From positions 50,431,630-50,495,629 of the forward strand of contig JAJKFL010000003.1 in the NCBI GenBank assembly GCA_021186555.1: a stretch of 64,000 nucleotides of DNA, read 5' to 3'. The translations under genes were made by a program, and so were the position numbers. The stretch is from Reticulitermes speratus. Its lineage: Eukaryota > Arthropoda > Insecta > Blattodea > Rhinotermitidae. Below are positions 32,293-43,699 of this stretch, piece by piece. The notes under the pieces are model-generated. The model was given only the letters and a program-made list of their open reading frames with translations. It was not told the origin of the DNA and searched no databases. Each line of letters opens with the position of its first letter. Position 1 is the first letter of the stretch.

Positions 32293-33045
32293 TAGCTAAT
32301 GATGGGTGCTGTATCCTTACCCAAGACAAATTATTAGATAGCTAATGATGCGTGCTGTATCCTCACCCAAGACAAATTATTAGATAGCTAATAATGCGTG
32401 CTGTATCCTCCCCAAGACAAATTATTAGATAGCTAATGATGCGTGCTGTATCCTCACCCAAGACAAATTATTAGATAGCTAATGATGCGTGCTGTATCCT
32501 CACCCAAACAAACTATTAGATAGCTAATGATGGGTGCTGTATCCTACCCAAGACAAATTATTAGATAGCTAATAATGCGTGCTGTATCCTCACCCAAGAC
32601 AAATATTAGATAGCTAATAATGGCGTGCTGTATCCTCACCCAAGACAAATTATTAGATAGCTAATAATGCGTGCTGTATCCTCACCCAAGACAAATATTA
32701 GATAGCTAATGATGGGTGCTGTATCCTCACCCTAAGACAAATTATTAGATAGCTAATGATGGTGCTGTATCCTCACCCAAGACAAATTATTAGATAGCTA
32801 ATGATGGGTGCTGTATCCTCACCCAAGACAAATTATTAATAGCTAATGATGGGTGCTGTATCCTCACCCAAGACAAATTATTATATAGCTAATAATGCGT
32901 GCTGTATCCTCACCCAATACAAACTATTAGATAGCTAATGATGGGTGCTGTATCCTCACCCAAGACAAATTATTAGATAGCTAATGATGCGTGTTGTATC
33001 GTCACCCAAGACAAACTAATAGCTAATAATGTGTGCTGTATCCTA
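32293..33045. repeat. 46-bp minisatellite, about 16 copies
   Basis: Unit GCTAATGATGSGTGCTGTAT then CCTCACCCAAGACAAATTAT and TAGATA. Length variants of one or two bases (missing T in AAATATTAG, missing A in CCTCCCC) are frequent, so no frame is maintained. Confidence 0.95.
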
Positions 33046-33087
33046 CTCAAAAGAAACTGGAAAAAGAGGCAGTAGGTTTCTTTCAGA

Positions 33088-33355
33088 CAGGGCTGGTCTA
33101 AACGGCGAGCCAGCCGGGCAGCCCCCCGGAGCGCCAACCTATCAGCAACACTAAGACGTCACTGGAATATTGGAATAAATACAGGTTTTCCACACGCAAA
33201 AGAATTTCTCCGAAAATTATCCGCAACTTGGGCACGTGCCCTCCAAAATATTCGACGTCCCTGTTCGAGGAAGACAAATTTTAATAAATATCGGTTTTAG
33301 GGAGCGCCAAATTATTAGCTTACCCGGGACGCCCACATGTCTCGTACCGGCCCTG
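33088..33355. mobile_element. hAT-like MITE with exact target duplication
   Basis: An 8-bp duplication CTTTCAGA lies at 33080-33087 and 33356-33363. The ends are CAGGGCTGGT and the inverse of CAGGGCCGGTACGAG. Internally GGAGCGCCAA appears twice. Non-coding; the small ORF at 33236-33472 runs out through the right end. Confidence 0.85.
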
Positions 33356-34120
33356 CTTTCAGAAAATAGTACTTTTATACCAAACTACACGATGTCACAA
33401 AACGTCAGTGATGAGGTCCATTTTATTTTTAAGAAGTCAAAATGTAAATACTCGTATATGCTCAGTGTGTAACCAATCAGCATGTAAGTAAATTTCCTTT
33501 AATTTTTCAAAACACAGCCGTCTGCTCTAACTAATGTTGTCATACGTTCACGTACATTATTAATGAAAAGTGTCCTGCAAATATGAAATAAAAAGACCTT
33601 GGTATTACCATAAATGCCATGCAATTGACGTTGAACACTAAGTTCCCATTTTATTTCGTACTTCTTGAATTTTTCTTTATTTCTTCAGAGCAGGTGATTA
33701 TAATATCGGCGTTTGACTTGCTAAAATTTAATTAAACCTACATTTAATGGCGGATACGGAATAAATCTAGATAAAGGTCCAAAATGTAGTTAGAATGACA
33801 GTGTTTGCTTTTCAAAAGGAAGTAAATTATACGAATAGTCTTTTTTAACACCTACAGTAGAATATCCACTTTATGGAAGTCTTACAGTTGCAATGCTTAC
33901 CATATATAAGTAACTACCTGGCCTTGAGAAGCAGTGAGACTCAAGTGCGAAGTGTTTACATTCCCAGTCTCCTGCCTTCTCTCAGACGCCTGTAACTGTC
34001 TCAGCGACTACTTAATATTCCGATAGCATCCCCAGCCATATTATAATAATACTGTAAGCTTCCTGCACAACGCGACTAACAGAAGTGTGAGAAGTGTTTA
34101 AATCTGTCTCACGTATACAC
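33356..34120. other. No gene seen
   Basis: Unique AT-rich sequence. Confidence 0.45.
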
Positions 34121-34121
34121 T

Positions 34122-34161
34122 CTCTCTCTCTGTCTGTCTGTCTGTCTGTCTCTCTGTCTGT
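34122..34161. repeat. (TCTC)n/(TCTG)n microsatellite
   Basis: CT dinucleotides followed by TCTG tetramers. Confidence 0.9.
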
Positions 34162-34544
34162 GATGAAAGTGATGAATATGCAGCAGCTCATCTTTAACAC
34201 GCGGCACTAACAAATAGGCGTACAAGAATTTCTTGGAAATATTATAATCTGTGTAAGTTTTCATATTTTAACGGATGGGATCTCTCAGATTGTAAATCTT
34301 CAAGGTTTTGATAATCTTCGTCTGTCTTGAATACAGTCCAGGGTGGTCCAAGGTCTCCCATTTTTTTTTGGTTTTAAGTCAGTCATATTTAAGAACTCAG
34401 AGGGTGTAGGATCGTCGACGTCGCAAAGCTTCTACTTCCAAAAAAACTAGTGAAAGTCACAGGAAATAATGCTTTGCAAAGACAGTTGTATTCAGGATGC
34501 TGACGTCATTCACAAAATGTATTAAAAATTAAAAACCAAGTGGA

Positions 34545-34915
34545 TCAAGGGACCAAGGATATACGGTATAAGACCCGAGTATAAGGCAGTTCCGAATATA
34601 AAGCAATTCATCTTTACCACTGAGGTATTTAAAGGTAAAACTCATAAAATGAAGAAATACAAAAAAAAAATCACAATATGAATTAGACAAAGAAGTTTAC
34701 TTACACTGCAGCTAACATAAAAGCTGTTACTGAAATTCTGAGAACAGCCCTACAGCTTGCTTCATTATCCAGTCTTTACCAAGAAATGAGGTGTCCCGAA
34801 AATGTTACTGGGAAATGCGGTAAGGCCTCGCTTATAAGTCGACCCGTATTTTTATGTGCGGTTATCTTTAAAAAAAAAATCGCCTTTATATTCTGGCTTG
34901 TTTAGTAGACAGCAC
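34545..34915. mobile_element. Possible DNA-element remnant
   Basis: CCGAATATAAAGCAATTC near 34591 and the inverse of CAGAATATAAAGGCGAT near 34880 face each other. TATAAGACCCGAGTATAAGG and CTTATAAGTCGACCCG lie nearby. Such repeated TATAAG-GACC motifs occur at the ends of some DNA transposons. There is no clean boundary or target duplication. Confidence 0.3.
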
Positions 34916-35670
34916 TGGGCTAATAAGGTCTGAAAGTAACAACAACTGTTAAATGATGACGATGATGGTGGTGGTGATGATTTCTGTCCGTTTTAGTGGC
35001 TTGGTGACCCACTATTAACAAGGTGCGAGGATCAGGCACTAACCAGAATACTGGCGATTAAAAGCAAGTGCACAAGTCACCACGTGTCATTGCAAGTACA
35101 TATGTATCATCATCATCATTTAACACGCCACCTGGACAGAGTAATTACAGAAGGCGGGAAAGACACGCCTCGCTTTATACTCTTGACTCTCCAAGGGTCT
35201 CCTCCCCTCCAGTCCCTTCTGCCACTCCTAACTCCTACTTCCAGAAGTCAATTTAAAGCTGAGTTACAATCAGAGACTGTAGCGGTAACATTAGCTTCTG
35301 CAGCAGCGCAAGGCGCATGCTCCAGACATTCTCCATCTCTGTCGCTGGCTCGATTCCTCTGCAGAATCGATTTAGACCATCATCCACCCGCCTCAGAATT
35401 TCCATTGGTTACAGTTGTATGCACTGCTAGTGAGAACTAGAAATGAAAACGTTAAATTTAGCAGTCGTCACCACACACCACCCCCCCTCGCCCTTTCCCC
35501 AGCACTCGAATATCCATAGAAAGTTATGACACACCATGCCTTTGTCAGTGCAGGGTTGTTCAGAAATTCAACTAGGCATATCCTGGTACAACTCCTCCTT
35601 TGGCTGTCAAAATCCCAACAATCGGTCTGTATTACCACAAATATCTGTGACAGACATTTTTGGTGCATCA
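34916..35670. other. No gene seen
   Basis: Contains the longest chance-type plus ORF outside repeats (35084-35440, 118 codons), with no recognisable domain. A C-rich run lies at 35470-35500. Confidence 0.45.
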
Positions 35671-35679
35671 GCAACTCAA

Positions 35680-35790
35680 TTTTCAGACTTCACTCATTAG
35701 CTTCATCACATCCGTCAGTCTGTCTCGACAAGCGCTGATTAGATTTTCATGAAATTTGATATTGGGGGGAGTCTTGCTAAATTTTGTCGA
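35680..35790 (-). repeat. Dispersed repeat H, copy
   Basis: ATTAGCTTCATCACATCCGT, CAGTCTGTCTCGACAAGCGC and TTTCATGAAATTTGATATTG follow the order of the 12045-12230 copy. Confidence 0.5.
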
Positions 35791-36150
35791 TGTATTCCAA
35801 TTTTGGTTCAAATCTGAAAACAATAAAATACACTTTACACGTAGAGATACATGTACAAGCGCTTCTGCGCTCATCTTTTGTTTCAACCCCGCAAAACTGG
35901 CTTTATAGTTAGCAAGAAAGGGAAACGGTTCGAGAAAATTTGTAGAAAAATTAAATACGCATTGTTGACACACATTTTCCTTAAGTATCTAGGTATTAAA
36001 TATATATTGAAATAAAATTGAGCGAAGGCGCCCCTTTCAGAAAAAAATCATTCGGGAACATTGGAACCAGTACAAGTCAGTGGGGTCTGGAGAATACAGT
36101 ATAATATACAGAGGTGCTGAGTGTATAGAGACATTGACCTGGCAACGTAC

Positions 36151-36393
36151 ATGCGAGTTAAACGATTAAAGTGAGCTCGGCATGTAGAAAGAATGTCCGA
36201 CAACCGAATCCCGAACTGAAATCTGGAAGGAAGTCTCGGAAAAAGAAGGCCCCCTGGGAAGCTGAGGAATAGATGGGGCGACGAAGTGCGGAATGGTGGT
36301 GTCAAAATGCTCAACACGAAAAATCGGAAGGCAGCAGCAAGACATAGGAGTGGCTGGAGGAAGAAAAGAGGGGAGGCGGACCGAGAGCCATAG
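36151..36393 (+). mobile_element. LINE 3' coding fragment, decayed
   Basis: One frame from 36151 gives MRVKRLK, stop, ARHVERMSDNRIPN, stop, NLEGSLGKRRPPGKLRNRWG, then DEVRNGGVKMLNTKNRKAAA and RHRSGWRKKRGEADREP, stop. This is the C-terminal GHVxRM...GRRPPGKPRxRW...W tail common to many insect non-LTR retrotransposons. Two in-frame stops mark it as dead. The reverse-transcriptase core is absent. Confidence 0.8.
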
Positions 36394-36468
36394 GAAGAGG
36401 AAGGAAAAGAAGAAGGAGGAGGAGGAGGGGGATGAGGAGGAGGAGGGGGAGGAGGAGGGAAGACTCCA
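36389..36468. repeat. Purine-rich (GGA)n tract
   Basis: Eighty bases of almost pure A/G on the plus strand, with several GGGG/GGAGG runs, directly following the LINE stop. It could form G-quadruplex or triplex structures. The minus ORFs with S/L runs (36166-36544) are by-products. Confidence 0.85.
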
Positions 36469-37669
36469 AGATGTTACTGTACGTGTACACTTCGGGACTT
36501 GCTGTTTTTCCTCCACATGGAGGCCAGAAACGAGAAGCACCCATCCTGCTCTTCAGCGGGTACCCGGGTTTGATGCTAACAACCCACCTTCATCTACTAA
36601 AATTAATACCTAACAGAAAGCTGAAACAAGAAACTACAAAACACATTTTTCAATGTTTTTAGAACTTTTTTTTTTTAAATCCTTACTCAGAATTTTGACT
36701 GACAAATGTCAGTCGAAAACTTTGAGCACAATTTTAACGTATCTAAAAGTTTTCATATTACAGATCCATACGATGGTTTCTGGGGATTGGCTTTAAGGGG
36801 AGAGTTAACATTGTACCAAATACACGATGGATGTTGGAATATGTTGAGGTTTTGAACGGCAGGGAACAGATAGACAGGCTGTGATGGATTACCCCTCACC
36901 CTAGCCAGCCCGACTATTCATACGAGGCGGAATTGCAGTATAGGGGGTCTGCATCTGCCTCACACATTTGCGTACTGACTCATTCTTTGACGCAGCTTGG
37001 AATTATGCGCGTTATATTGGACAGTTTTTTGTGCCTAGTGTTATTGATAGTGCAGCTAAATGTACTGAAGGTTCAAATACACAAGCTGCTTAACTCAGTG
37101 TATTAAGCGCGTTGCAATCCGGAAGATATTATGATTTAAACCAGGGGACTTTCAACTGCACTAAACATTCATTCACATACCCAAACGGCCATATCATGGT
37201 AAGTGATACCGTCAGCTGTGATTCTACCATGAACTGTATAGTATTGGATGTTTACTTATGCAGATTATAGGTTAATAAATAAGGCAGGTGTAGGTAACAG
37301 TTTCCAGTAGTTTAAACTGCTGCGATATGGTACAGCGGGTTACGTACAGTTACAAATACATCAATACAGGAGTCTTACATTTCACAGTGTGGATTTCTGT
37401 GTCTACTGGTTGTTCACTAGCATTTAGCATACTTGGAAGTAGCGTACAAGAGAACTGCAAAGGCTTGAAGCAGAATAACATAAAGCAGGGGCTCATTTGT
37501 GTTCGCAATGTGAACTTGTTGAAAGCATATCACAAATAATGATGCATAATCTCACTACAAGGCAATAAAATTGGTACACATACAGACGGAACTGACAGGG
37601 ATAAGCAAAGTGTGAAGGAGGACCCAGTAAGACAATGCTACGAATAGCAGGTTGGACAGCCAGGGTACA
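36469..37669. other. No gene seen
   Basis: Unique sequence. 36540-36600 (GGTACCCGGGTTTGATGCTA, CCCACCTTCATCTA) faintly resembles a SINE-A body. Confidence 0.4.
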
Positions 37670-37753
37670 GTGCAGGGCACGGAGACTAGAGTGCAGGGCA
37701 CGGAGGCTAGAGTGCAGGGCACGGAGACTAGAGTGCTGGGCACGGAGCCTAAA
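37670..37753. repeat. 21-bp minisatellite, 4 copies
   Basis: Unit GTGCAGGGCACGGAGACTAG A, repeated four times with one or two changes per unit. It encodes GTETRVQ-type repeats in one frame by chance of the 21-bp length. Confidence 0.9.
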
Positions 37754-37959
37754 GGAAGAACTAATTACGATTGGACTTGGCTAAATATGGCAAAATGCGG
37801 GAGAGACACAAAAACGGACAACGTGCTACATTATCAAAATCAGATGCACCGGCATCCAAAGGCAGAGGCGGCTAGCCGAAATGAGAAAGATGATATCACT
37901 ATCACTATGCAGGGAACTGAAACACGTGGGGAAGTGAGGTGTACACGTCCTGTTGCACT

Positions 37960-38250
37960 ATGACAGAAAGAAGTGGTATAGCATGGTTGAGGTTGGGAAT
38001 TTGAAAACACAGGGGGGCGAGGAGTGTACGGAGAGGGACACATGCTTCCTATGCGTGGAGGAGAGCGAAACCCATCTATTGTTGAAAATCCCTGAAACGC
38101 AGAAGTGGAGAAAGGAGCTCTTGAACAAGAAATGGCCACATATCGACGAGGCAATGGCACTCAGGAAGATCCTGTCAACACGGTTACTGAACAGAGAAAA
38201 TTAGGTACCCTCGCATAGAAGATTAAATGTAAGTGGGGGAAAAATAGGTG
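37960..38250 (+). mobile_element. LINE C-terminal zinc-finger region, fragment
   Basis: The frame through 37953-38204 gives CFLCVEESETHLLLKIPETQ, KWRKELLNKKWPHIDEAMAL and RKILS. It resembles the CxxC...H...C region downstream of the reverse transcriptase in many non-LTR elements. The last Cys of the usual LLxCPE is Ile here, and similarity continues past the stop in another frame (TTAGGTACCCTCGCATAG, AGATTAAATGTAAGTGG), so it is a decayed copy. Confidence 0.65.
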
Positions 38251-39265
38251 AATAAAGCAGAATTAAGATTGGGGGTAGAGCAAGAACGAGGTTGTATATA
38301 GGATCGATAGGCTATAAATAACTTGGACGAAACCAGAATTTCTCACAACATATAAATAGTACAGATAAACTTTAGTCGCTAGTAATATAGTGTATGTGCA
38401 CTGGCTAAAACGTGGTGTTACCAGGCACATCCAAAGGAATGTATTTGCAACAGAACTAATAAATTCATTATCTTCACCATAAGATAGAAAAAAAAAGAAG
38501 TATAAATCATATAAAAATGTTTCAAGATTTGAGTATTTGCGAGCTAATAACGAAAACAGAAAAGAGATTTGTACTAAAGTACGGTTAGGGCGAAATTCTG
38601 TAATATCTATTTTATTATATATTAAAATCTGTATCACTTCACACCCCGTTCAACAAGACAACGAAGATTTTGATATAAAAAAGGGCAATTTTCTAGTTTT
38701 CATGTGTGGGTATGGAATGTGAAGCTTTTAAGGGATCATTAGTTACAAGCGCCCGAAAAAATACCAAATAAATTAAGCAAAATTTTAAAAAATAAGGGAA
38801 ATGAGGTTATGAAATACTTGACAGGGAGATTAGTGGCTTATGCAGATCATCGATTGTTGACAAGGTAGTGAAACGTGGGTTACTGGAATGGGCGTCTAGC
38901 TAAGACGTGGCAAGGAATGCAAGAATATCATTGGGTTAAATTATTCAGTGACAAAAAAAAAAACGTTTGAACAACCCAGAAGAAGAAAAATCTCGGAAGA
39001 AGTATATCGGTAACGACAGTACAATTAACCACAACGCCCGACACGACACACGTCACACCCTCTACCAGGACGTTTGTATGGCTGCTCCATACAGTGTGTA
39101 AACAACTTAAACTTCTACCTGGAACGGCTCACTTTAAAATTTGAAATTTACAACATTGTAATTTTATGATTATTAATTTTGAGTATTTTAGAATTTTAAT
39201 ATTTAATCATTTTAATAAGGGCGACACAATACCTAGATAAGCGTGTTGGTCTTGTACTCTTTTGT
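38251..39265. other. No gene seen
   Basis: AT-rich sequence. The 124-codon minus ORF at 38263-38637 has hydrophobic stretches but no recognisable domain, and overlaps what follows the LINE fragment. Confidence 0.45.
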
Positions 39266-39273
39266 TCAGAATA

Positions 39274-39315
39274 ACTTTCTGATGATGGCGCCCCGGTGCC
39301 GAAACATGTAGGAGT
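39274..39315 (+). ncRNA. Hammerhead ribozyme (type I), intact core
   Basis: Core CTGATGA (39279-39285), stem II GGCGCC/GGTGCC (one G-U), GAA, stem III ACATGT, cleavage-site A, then GGAGT. Stem I (ACTTT/GGAGT) has two G-U pairs and is the weakest of the intact set. Confidence 0.7.
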
Positions 39316-39357
39316 TTTATACTTGCTTCTGAATGTATTTTATTAAGTGCGTAAGTT

Positions 39358-39740
39358 TTATTTTTTTATTTTTTACCATGGCTCAACAGCCCTATATGGG
39401 CCCGGGCCTCCTCTTTTCGAGGTTACTAAGTCGTGCGCATTCGTGGCAGTTGGTGACTGGTCAACTGGCCGCGCTTACTGTTCTATCGATCCTGATGTGC
39501 CTGCCAGAGCCATCTGGTAGGCAGTCAGGAGACTTGGGCGAGAAATGGAGGCAATTTGGCTTACGCAACATTTTTATTCATGCCCGTAAGGTTCTTTTAC
39601 ATGACGTAAATCTACGACATGGGACCTCCGAAGGAAGTGGTGCTCCGGATTTTTATCACCCTTAAAAATCCATCGACCTCGGTCGGTATCGAACCCGCGA
39701 ACCTTGGGTCCAGTGGCGAGCACGCTAACCACTAGTCCAC
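39358..39740 (-). mobile_element. SINE-C, with exact target duplication
   Basis: An 11-bp duplication GTGCGTAAGTT (39347-39357, 39741-39751). The head on the minus strand starts GTGGACTAGTGGTTAGCGTG, the B region is GCGGGTTCGATACCGACC, and the tail is GGCCCGGGCCCATATAGGGC. About 25 bases around the CCGACGGCTTTAC block are deleted compared with the 26579 copy. Confidence 0.92.
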
Positions 39741-39790
39741 GTGCGTAAGTTGGTTGATGTATTAATTATAAGAACATACACGGTATCAAT

Positions 39791-40592
39791 AACTAAAAAG
39801 GTACATTTAACTGTTTAAAACCTAACCAATTTACGTAACACACACTTCCTACAATAGAGAAAACACACAGCGTCTCCTATAAAAGCACAAAGCTGTTAAT
39901 AAAGTTTAAGGAAAGAAAAATGTGTTTATTTTCACAGTCATAATAAACACATAAACACACTCTTTATAAACACTGCAGAGTATCTGAATATTAAAGCACG
40001 TGATACATGTAGTAACAACTGTAGTTTCAGTTGTTAAGTAGATTCAGCATATATAGAAAAAGGGTCTGTGTCAAGAACTTAGATTCTTACAGCCGATGGC
40101 TTAAACAGATTTCTGTCTTGTAAAATGAAATGTTAAAATAATGAACACGATTTCTCGACAGTGAGGCACTTTATCTGGCGACTAAGACGTTTGGAGTTAC
40201 AAGCCATAATTCCAGAATTCCAATAAAATTTTACAGACCATGCCTACAACACTCAAATTAGATAACACGCAACACTGCGCCGTTGGAGAAGTTGCCGCAT
40301 GACAAAGGGTGGCAGCTCCTAATCCCAAGTCCCTTTCTTACTGTTAAATAAAAGTTTCTGTTCTGTCTTGGCAGCTCAGACGTCTGTTTTATATCTATGA
40401 GCAACGCAAAGTACGTAAAAATCTCTAATGTTACCAGACTGTACATCACTGTGGGTAAGAAAGAAGCCACTTATTTTGGAGATTTAGTTTTTAGGTTCCA
40501 TTTCTTTGCACCACACCAAGTATTAAAGCGTAAAACCACAAAACTTTATAATCTACAACTAAATATAGGCTTTATAGCTCTGTCAGTATAGA
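39791..40592. other. No gene seen
   Basis: Unique AT-rich sequence; chance ORFs only. Confidence 0.45.
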
Positions 40593-40600
40593 AACTAGAC

Positions 40601-40913
40601 CAGCGGTCGCCAACCGTTCGGACCTCACGGACCACTAAACTCACAATTTTGAATCCCGCGGACCACTAACATAAATTTTTTTTTAAAAAGGTACAAACAT
40701 CTATAAAATAATGATCATAAAAGTTCCATTTTATTAATATGAAATGCACTTGTTTAATTATAACAAAATTATTAGTGTGATATTTGTTGCTGCTTTTTTG
40801 AAATAAGTATAATAAACATAAAAATTGCAAATAATGTCCAAATTTCTCCACGGACCACCAAAATTTTCTCGCGGACCATCAGTGGTCCGCGGACCACCGG
40901 TTGGCGACCGCTG
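40601..40913. mobile_element. hAT-like MITE, perfect ends and target duplication
   Basis: Perfect 16-bp inverted ends CAGCGGTCGCCAACCG, with an exact 8-bp duplication AACTAGAC at 40593-40600 and 40914-40921. The interior is AT-rich, with repeated CGGACCAC blocks at both sub-ends. Non-coding, so mobilised in trans. The intact ends and duplication make it one of the youngest insertions here. Confidence 0.93.
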
Positions 40914-41075
40914 AACTAGACTGTGGGCCCAGAAGAGTCGACGGTATTATTCCTAGTAGGGATGAGGGGGGACGGAAACTCTTGTTCCCACCACCGCTTT
41001 GAGACAAGATCTGGGGAGTCTTCTCTGTCAAGAGTAAAGTGGGCTCTGTGTCTGGGTAAAACGGCGGAGGCGTTT

Positions 41076-41940
41076 ACACATTTACGTAAAACCTTCTAAT
41101 AAGGAATTTAATGTAACAGCATTCAACGGATTTCAAGTTGTTGTGTGTAGACACAAAACGCGATCCGAAGACAACAGGGGTGTTTCGGCAACTCTTCGTT
41201 ACTGAGGTACAAGCAATCGAATTTAGTTTCAATTACTGGAAGCGACGAATACAATAAATTAACATTTTTAAACTCCAGTATAACGTTAAACGATTAAAAA
41301 AACAAGTTCTTTTATCGGATAAGACTCCCAGTCATTATCCTTTTTGTAGTCACTCATTTTATTCTTCTTACATAGAAATGAAAAGGAACAAAAACTTTCA
41401 CATGTTTCTAAAATTTTTATACCCAACTGTATTTCTTTCTTATCACTTTAAATTTGTTACTTAAAAGGTGCTGCGAATGATACCTGATGTTTTCTCCTAT
41501 GATTATAAACTTTCCGTTTGTTCTTGTGATAAGGCGGATGTTTGTAACATGTGGAAATGAGATTCGTTTTTAATTTGTTTCCATCTCACGCCTTTTCTTC
41601 TGGAAGGGTGGTGGCGCGTGGGATGGATGTCTTCTGTAGTCTTGTCTCTGGGTCTGAAGGTAGTAGTAGCAGCTAGGTCTAACAATGATTGATGGTTGCT
41701 GGCTGGAGAAATTGTGTACCGTCTATTGACACCGAGAGTCTCCACATTAATCCTCGGGACAGAAAGTAGCCGGGCGACATCGGCTGAGTGGGTGTCTGCT
41801 AGAAGCTTCACTGTCTATGGTTTATACAGCTGACAGTGTTGAAACCGGATGGCTTCATGGGAAACGATGCAAATGACAGCATTCGTGGATGCTCATGCAT
41901 TTGTTATCATACTAAAGTATGAAGTTCGCCTATATAATGT
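41076..41940. other. No gene seen
   Basis: Unique sequence. A 102-codon minus ORF (41503-41811) has no recognisable domain. Confidence 0.45.
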
Positions 41941-41946
41941 TCAATA

Positions 41947-42190
41947 CGGACTGGACGATCCAGGATTGTAACCCCTGAAAAGAAAAGATATTTTTTCTCT
42001 TCTCCGAAACGTTCAGAGTGGCTTTGTGGGCTACCCAGCCGACTATTTAATGGGTTTGGGGGTTCTTTTCCGGGGGTCAAGCGGCCGGGGCGTAAAGTTA
42101 ACCACTCACCTCCGTCTGGCGCCGAGGTTAAGAATCAGAAGAGCTATACCTCTACTTCCCCTGTAAGCCTTGAAGGCGTGGACAGTGAGA
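41947..42190 (+). mobile_element. SINE-A copy
   Basis: CTGGACGATCCAGGATTGTA (head 3' part), TCTCCGAAACGTTCAGAGTG, AATGGGTTTGGGGGTTCTTT, AAGCGGCCGGGGCGTAAAGT, CTGGCGCCGAGGTTAAGAAT and the CCCTGTAAGCCTTGAAGGCG tail. Box A is missing. Confidence 0.85.
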
Positions 42191-42369
42191 CCTTCATCTT
42201 TTCTTTTTTACTTCACCTACAACACAGATAATGCACGCCAACTTACAAACACCGTAATGATGCGGGAACTTTGAGGTTGCTTCCGAGAAGTTTAAAGCGT
42301 ACTCAATCTGTGCTTGAGAAATAAGGTTACGCAAAGGAAATGAAACAGGAATAAGCCTAAGGAATCTAT

Positions 42370-42572
42370 TTTTTCTTTCAATGGGTCGACAGCCTCTTGG
42401 GGGCCTAGGCCGCCTCATTTTACGACGCTTCACGATCACACACTTTAGACACACCACATTCGGTAGGACTCCTCTGGACGAGTGACCAGCTCGTCGCAGA
42501 GACCTCTACCTGACAACACTCAACACTCACAAGAGACAGACATCCATGATCGCGCGGCCACTGGTATCGGCA
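42370..42572 (-). mobile_element. SINE-B1 with B box deleted
   Basis: The target duplication GGAATCTAT (42361-42369, 42574-42582) shows complete ends. Between GACATCCATG and ATCGCGCGGCCACTGGTATC about 55 bases holding the B box (GGTTCGAATCC in other copies) are gone. Without a B box this copy should not support pol III transcription, so the deletion probably followed insertion. Confidence 0.88.
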
Positions 42573-42739
42573 GGGAATCTATATAACTATAAATCTATAC
42601 ACTATAAATGTAGGCTTTGAGTTACGCTCAGAATTTCCTGTTAGTGACATACTGGAACTGAAAAGTAAGAAATCTACGTACAGCTAGCGTAGTGCCTGTA
42701 ACATACGACAGGGTATAGAAATATACTGCGTTGTCCAAA

Positions 42740-42955
42740 CGACTGGTGCAATGCGTGATTTCAGGCTTGCAACGCGATGTAAATGTGACCTGCACTCTTC
42801 TGCGATATTACGCAGATTTGAGTGGTAGTTCTGTACTGACGTTTTGGGACAATCTATCGGTCCCATTTTCAAGGGCCAAAAAGTCCAAAAATTCTGGACC
42901 CCTAAAGATGGGATTGATAGGTTTTCCCGAAACTTCGGTATAGAATTATCAATAT
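42740..42955. mobile_element. HHR group-2 foldback element, two arms
   Basis: Left: GTGATTTCAGGCTTGCAACG, TCTTCTGCGATATTACGCAG, CTGACGTTTTGGGACAATCT, ATCGGTCCCATTTTCAAGG. Right: CTAAAGATGGGATTGATAGG, TTTTCCCGAAACTTCGGTAT. The right outer arm is lost. Both hammerhead-like cores are changed (TTGAAAA and CTAAAGA in place of CTGANGA), so activity is unlikely. Confidence 0.7.
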
Positions 42956-43695
42956 ACGTTATGCAATATCGTAAAAGACATCAGATATCGACTGCGAAAA
43001 TGGTCTCCAGATGCACAATAAACATTCATATGAATTGTGATCCTACGAAATGAATATAATTACATCGTAATTATAGCTGACTTTCTGCTATATAGTAAGT
43101 TCTGTCCAACTCCAACGGCCATTGGTAACTCTCGATATCTCTCTAAAGCGTGTGCAGTTGTGCCTCGACTCATCTCTCTGAGTACCCGAAACAAAACATG
43201 TTTATTCCGAGCCTCCCCCCCCCCCCCCCCACCAGTTCCACCAACTCTGACGAACGCTTTTAAGTGGCAATGCATGATTTAGTACCACAGTGTTAACAAA
43301 TTAATAGTATCACTTCATTAAAATTATATTAAGGACCATGTTTGAGGTCAATTTTACTTTTCTGCCCGTTTACCTACACGGAGCTGTGTATATATTATCC
43401 TAGATAGAGCTGTTTCAATGAAGCTGGTCAATACTTCTATGCGTGAGATTTGCTTACGTGAGATTATGTTCATAATATCTTCAGTTTTGTCATCGTATCA
43501 ACATAGGTATCATCAAGTAATCAGGACCAATAAAGCATATGTCGAATTATGTAACAAAACGAGAAATATGACTTAATTTTGTGTATTTAATATTTATATT
43601 ACTGCTCTCCTGCCTCTTTTTTATGTTCTCATTCTATATCTCTTTCTCTTATTTTTTTTTTTCCTCCTCCGTTTATACTCCCCCATTTTCATACA
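42956..43695. other. No gene seen; poly-C run
   Basis: Unique sequence. A C-run lies at about 43207-43231. Confidence 0.45.
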
Positions 43696-43699
43696 TCTA

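Larger units (their letters stand above)
39270..39790 (+). mobile_element. HHR group-1 element split by a SINE-C
   Basis: After the ribozyme the sequence runs to AAGTGCGTAAGTT (39357), is interrupted by SINE-C, and resumes GTGCGTAAGTTGGTTGATGT at 39741. This matches the arm end AAGTTGGTTTTATAAC of the 15345-15767 element, so the SINE entered an existing hammerhead element. Confidence 0.65.

Noticed and set aside
32293-33045. CRISPR-like regularly spaced repeats
   Set aside because: The 46-bp units are contiguous direct repeats without variable spacers, and the setting is a eukaryotic genome.
35084-35440. 118-codon ORF as a possible exon
   Set aside because: Composition is mixed, there is no domain, and it overlaps another open frame (35068-35256); no support for coding.
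36166-36544. 124-codon minus ORF with poly-Ser and poly-Leu
   Set aside because: Antisense to a LINE fragment and a (GGA)n tract.
38263-38637. 124-codon minus ORF with hydrophobic segments
   Set aside because: No recognisable family, AT-rich codons, and it begins beside a decayed LINE end; it fits chance.
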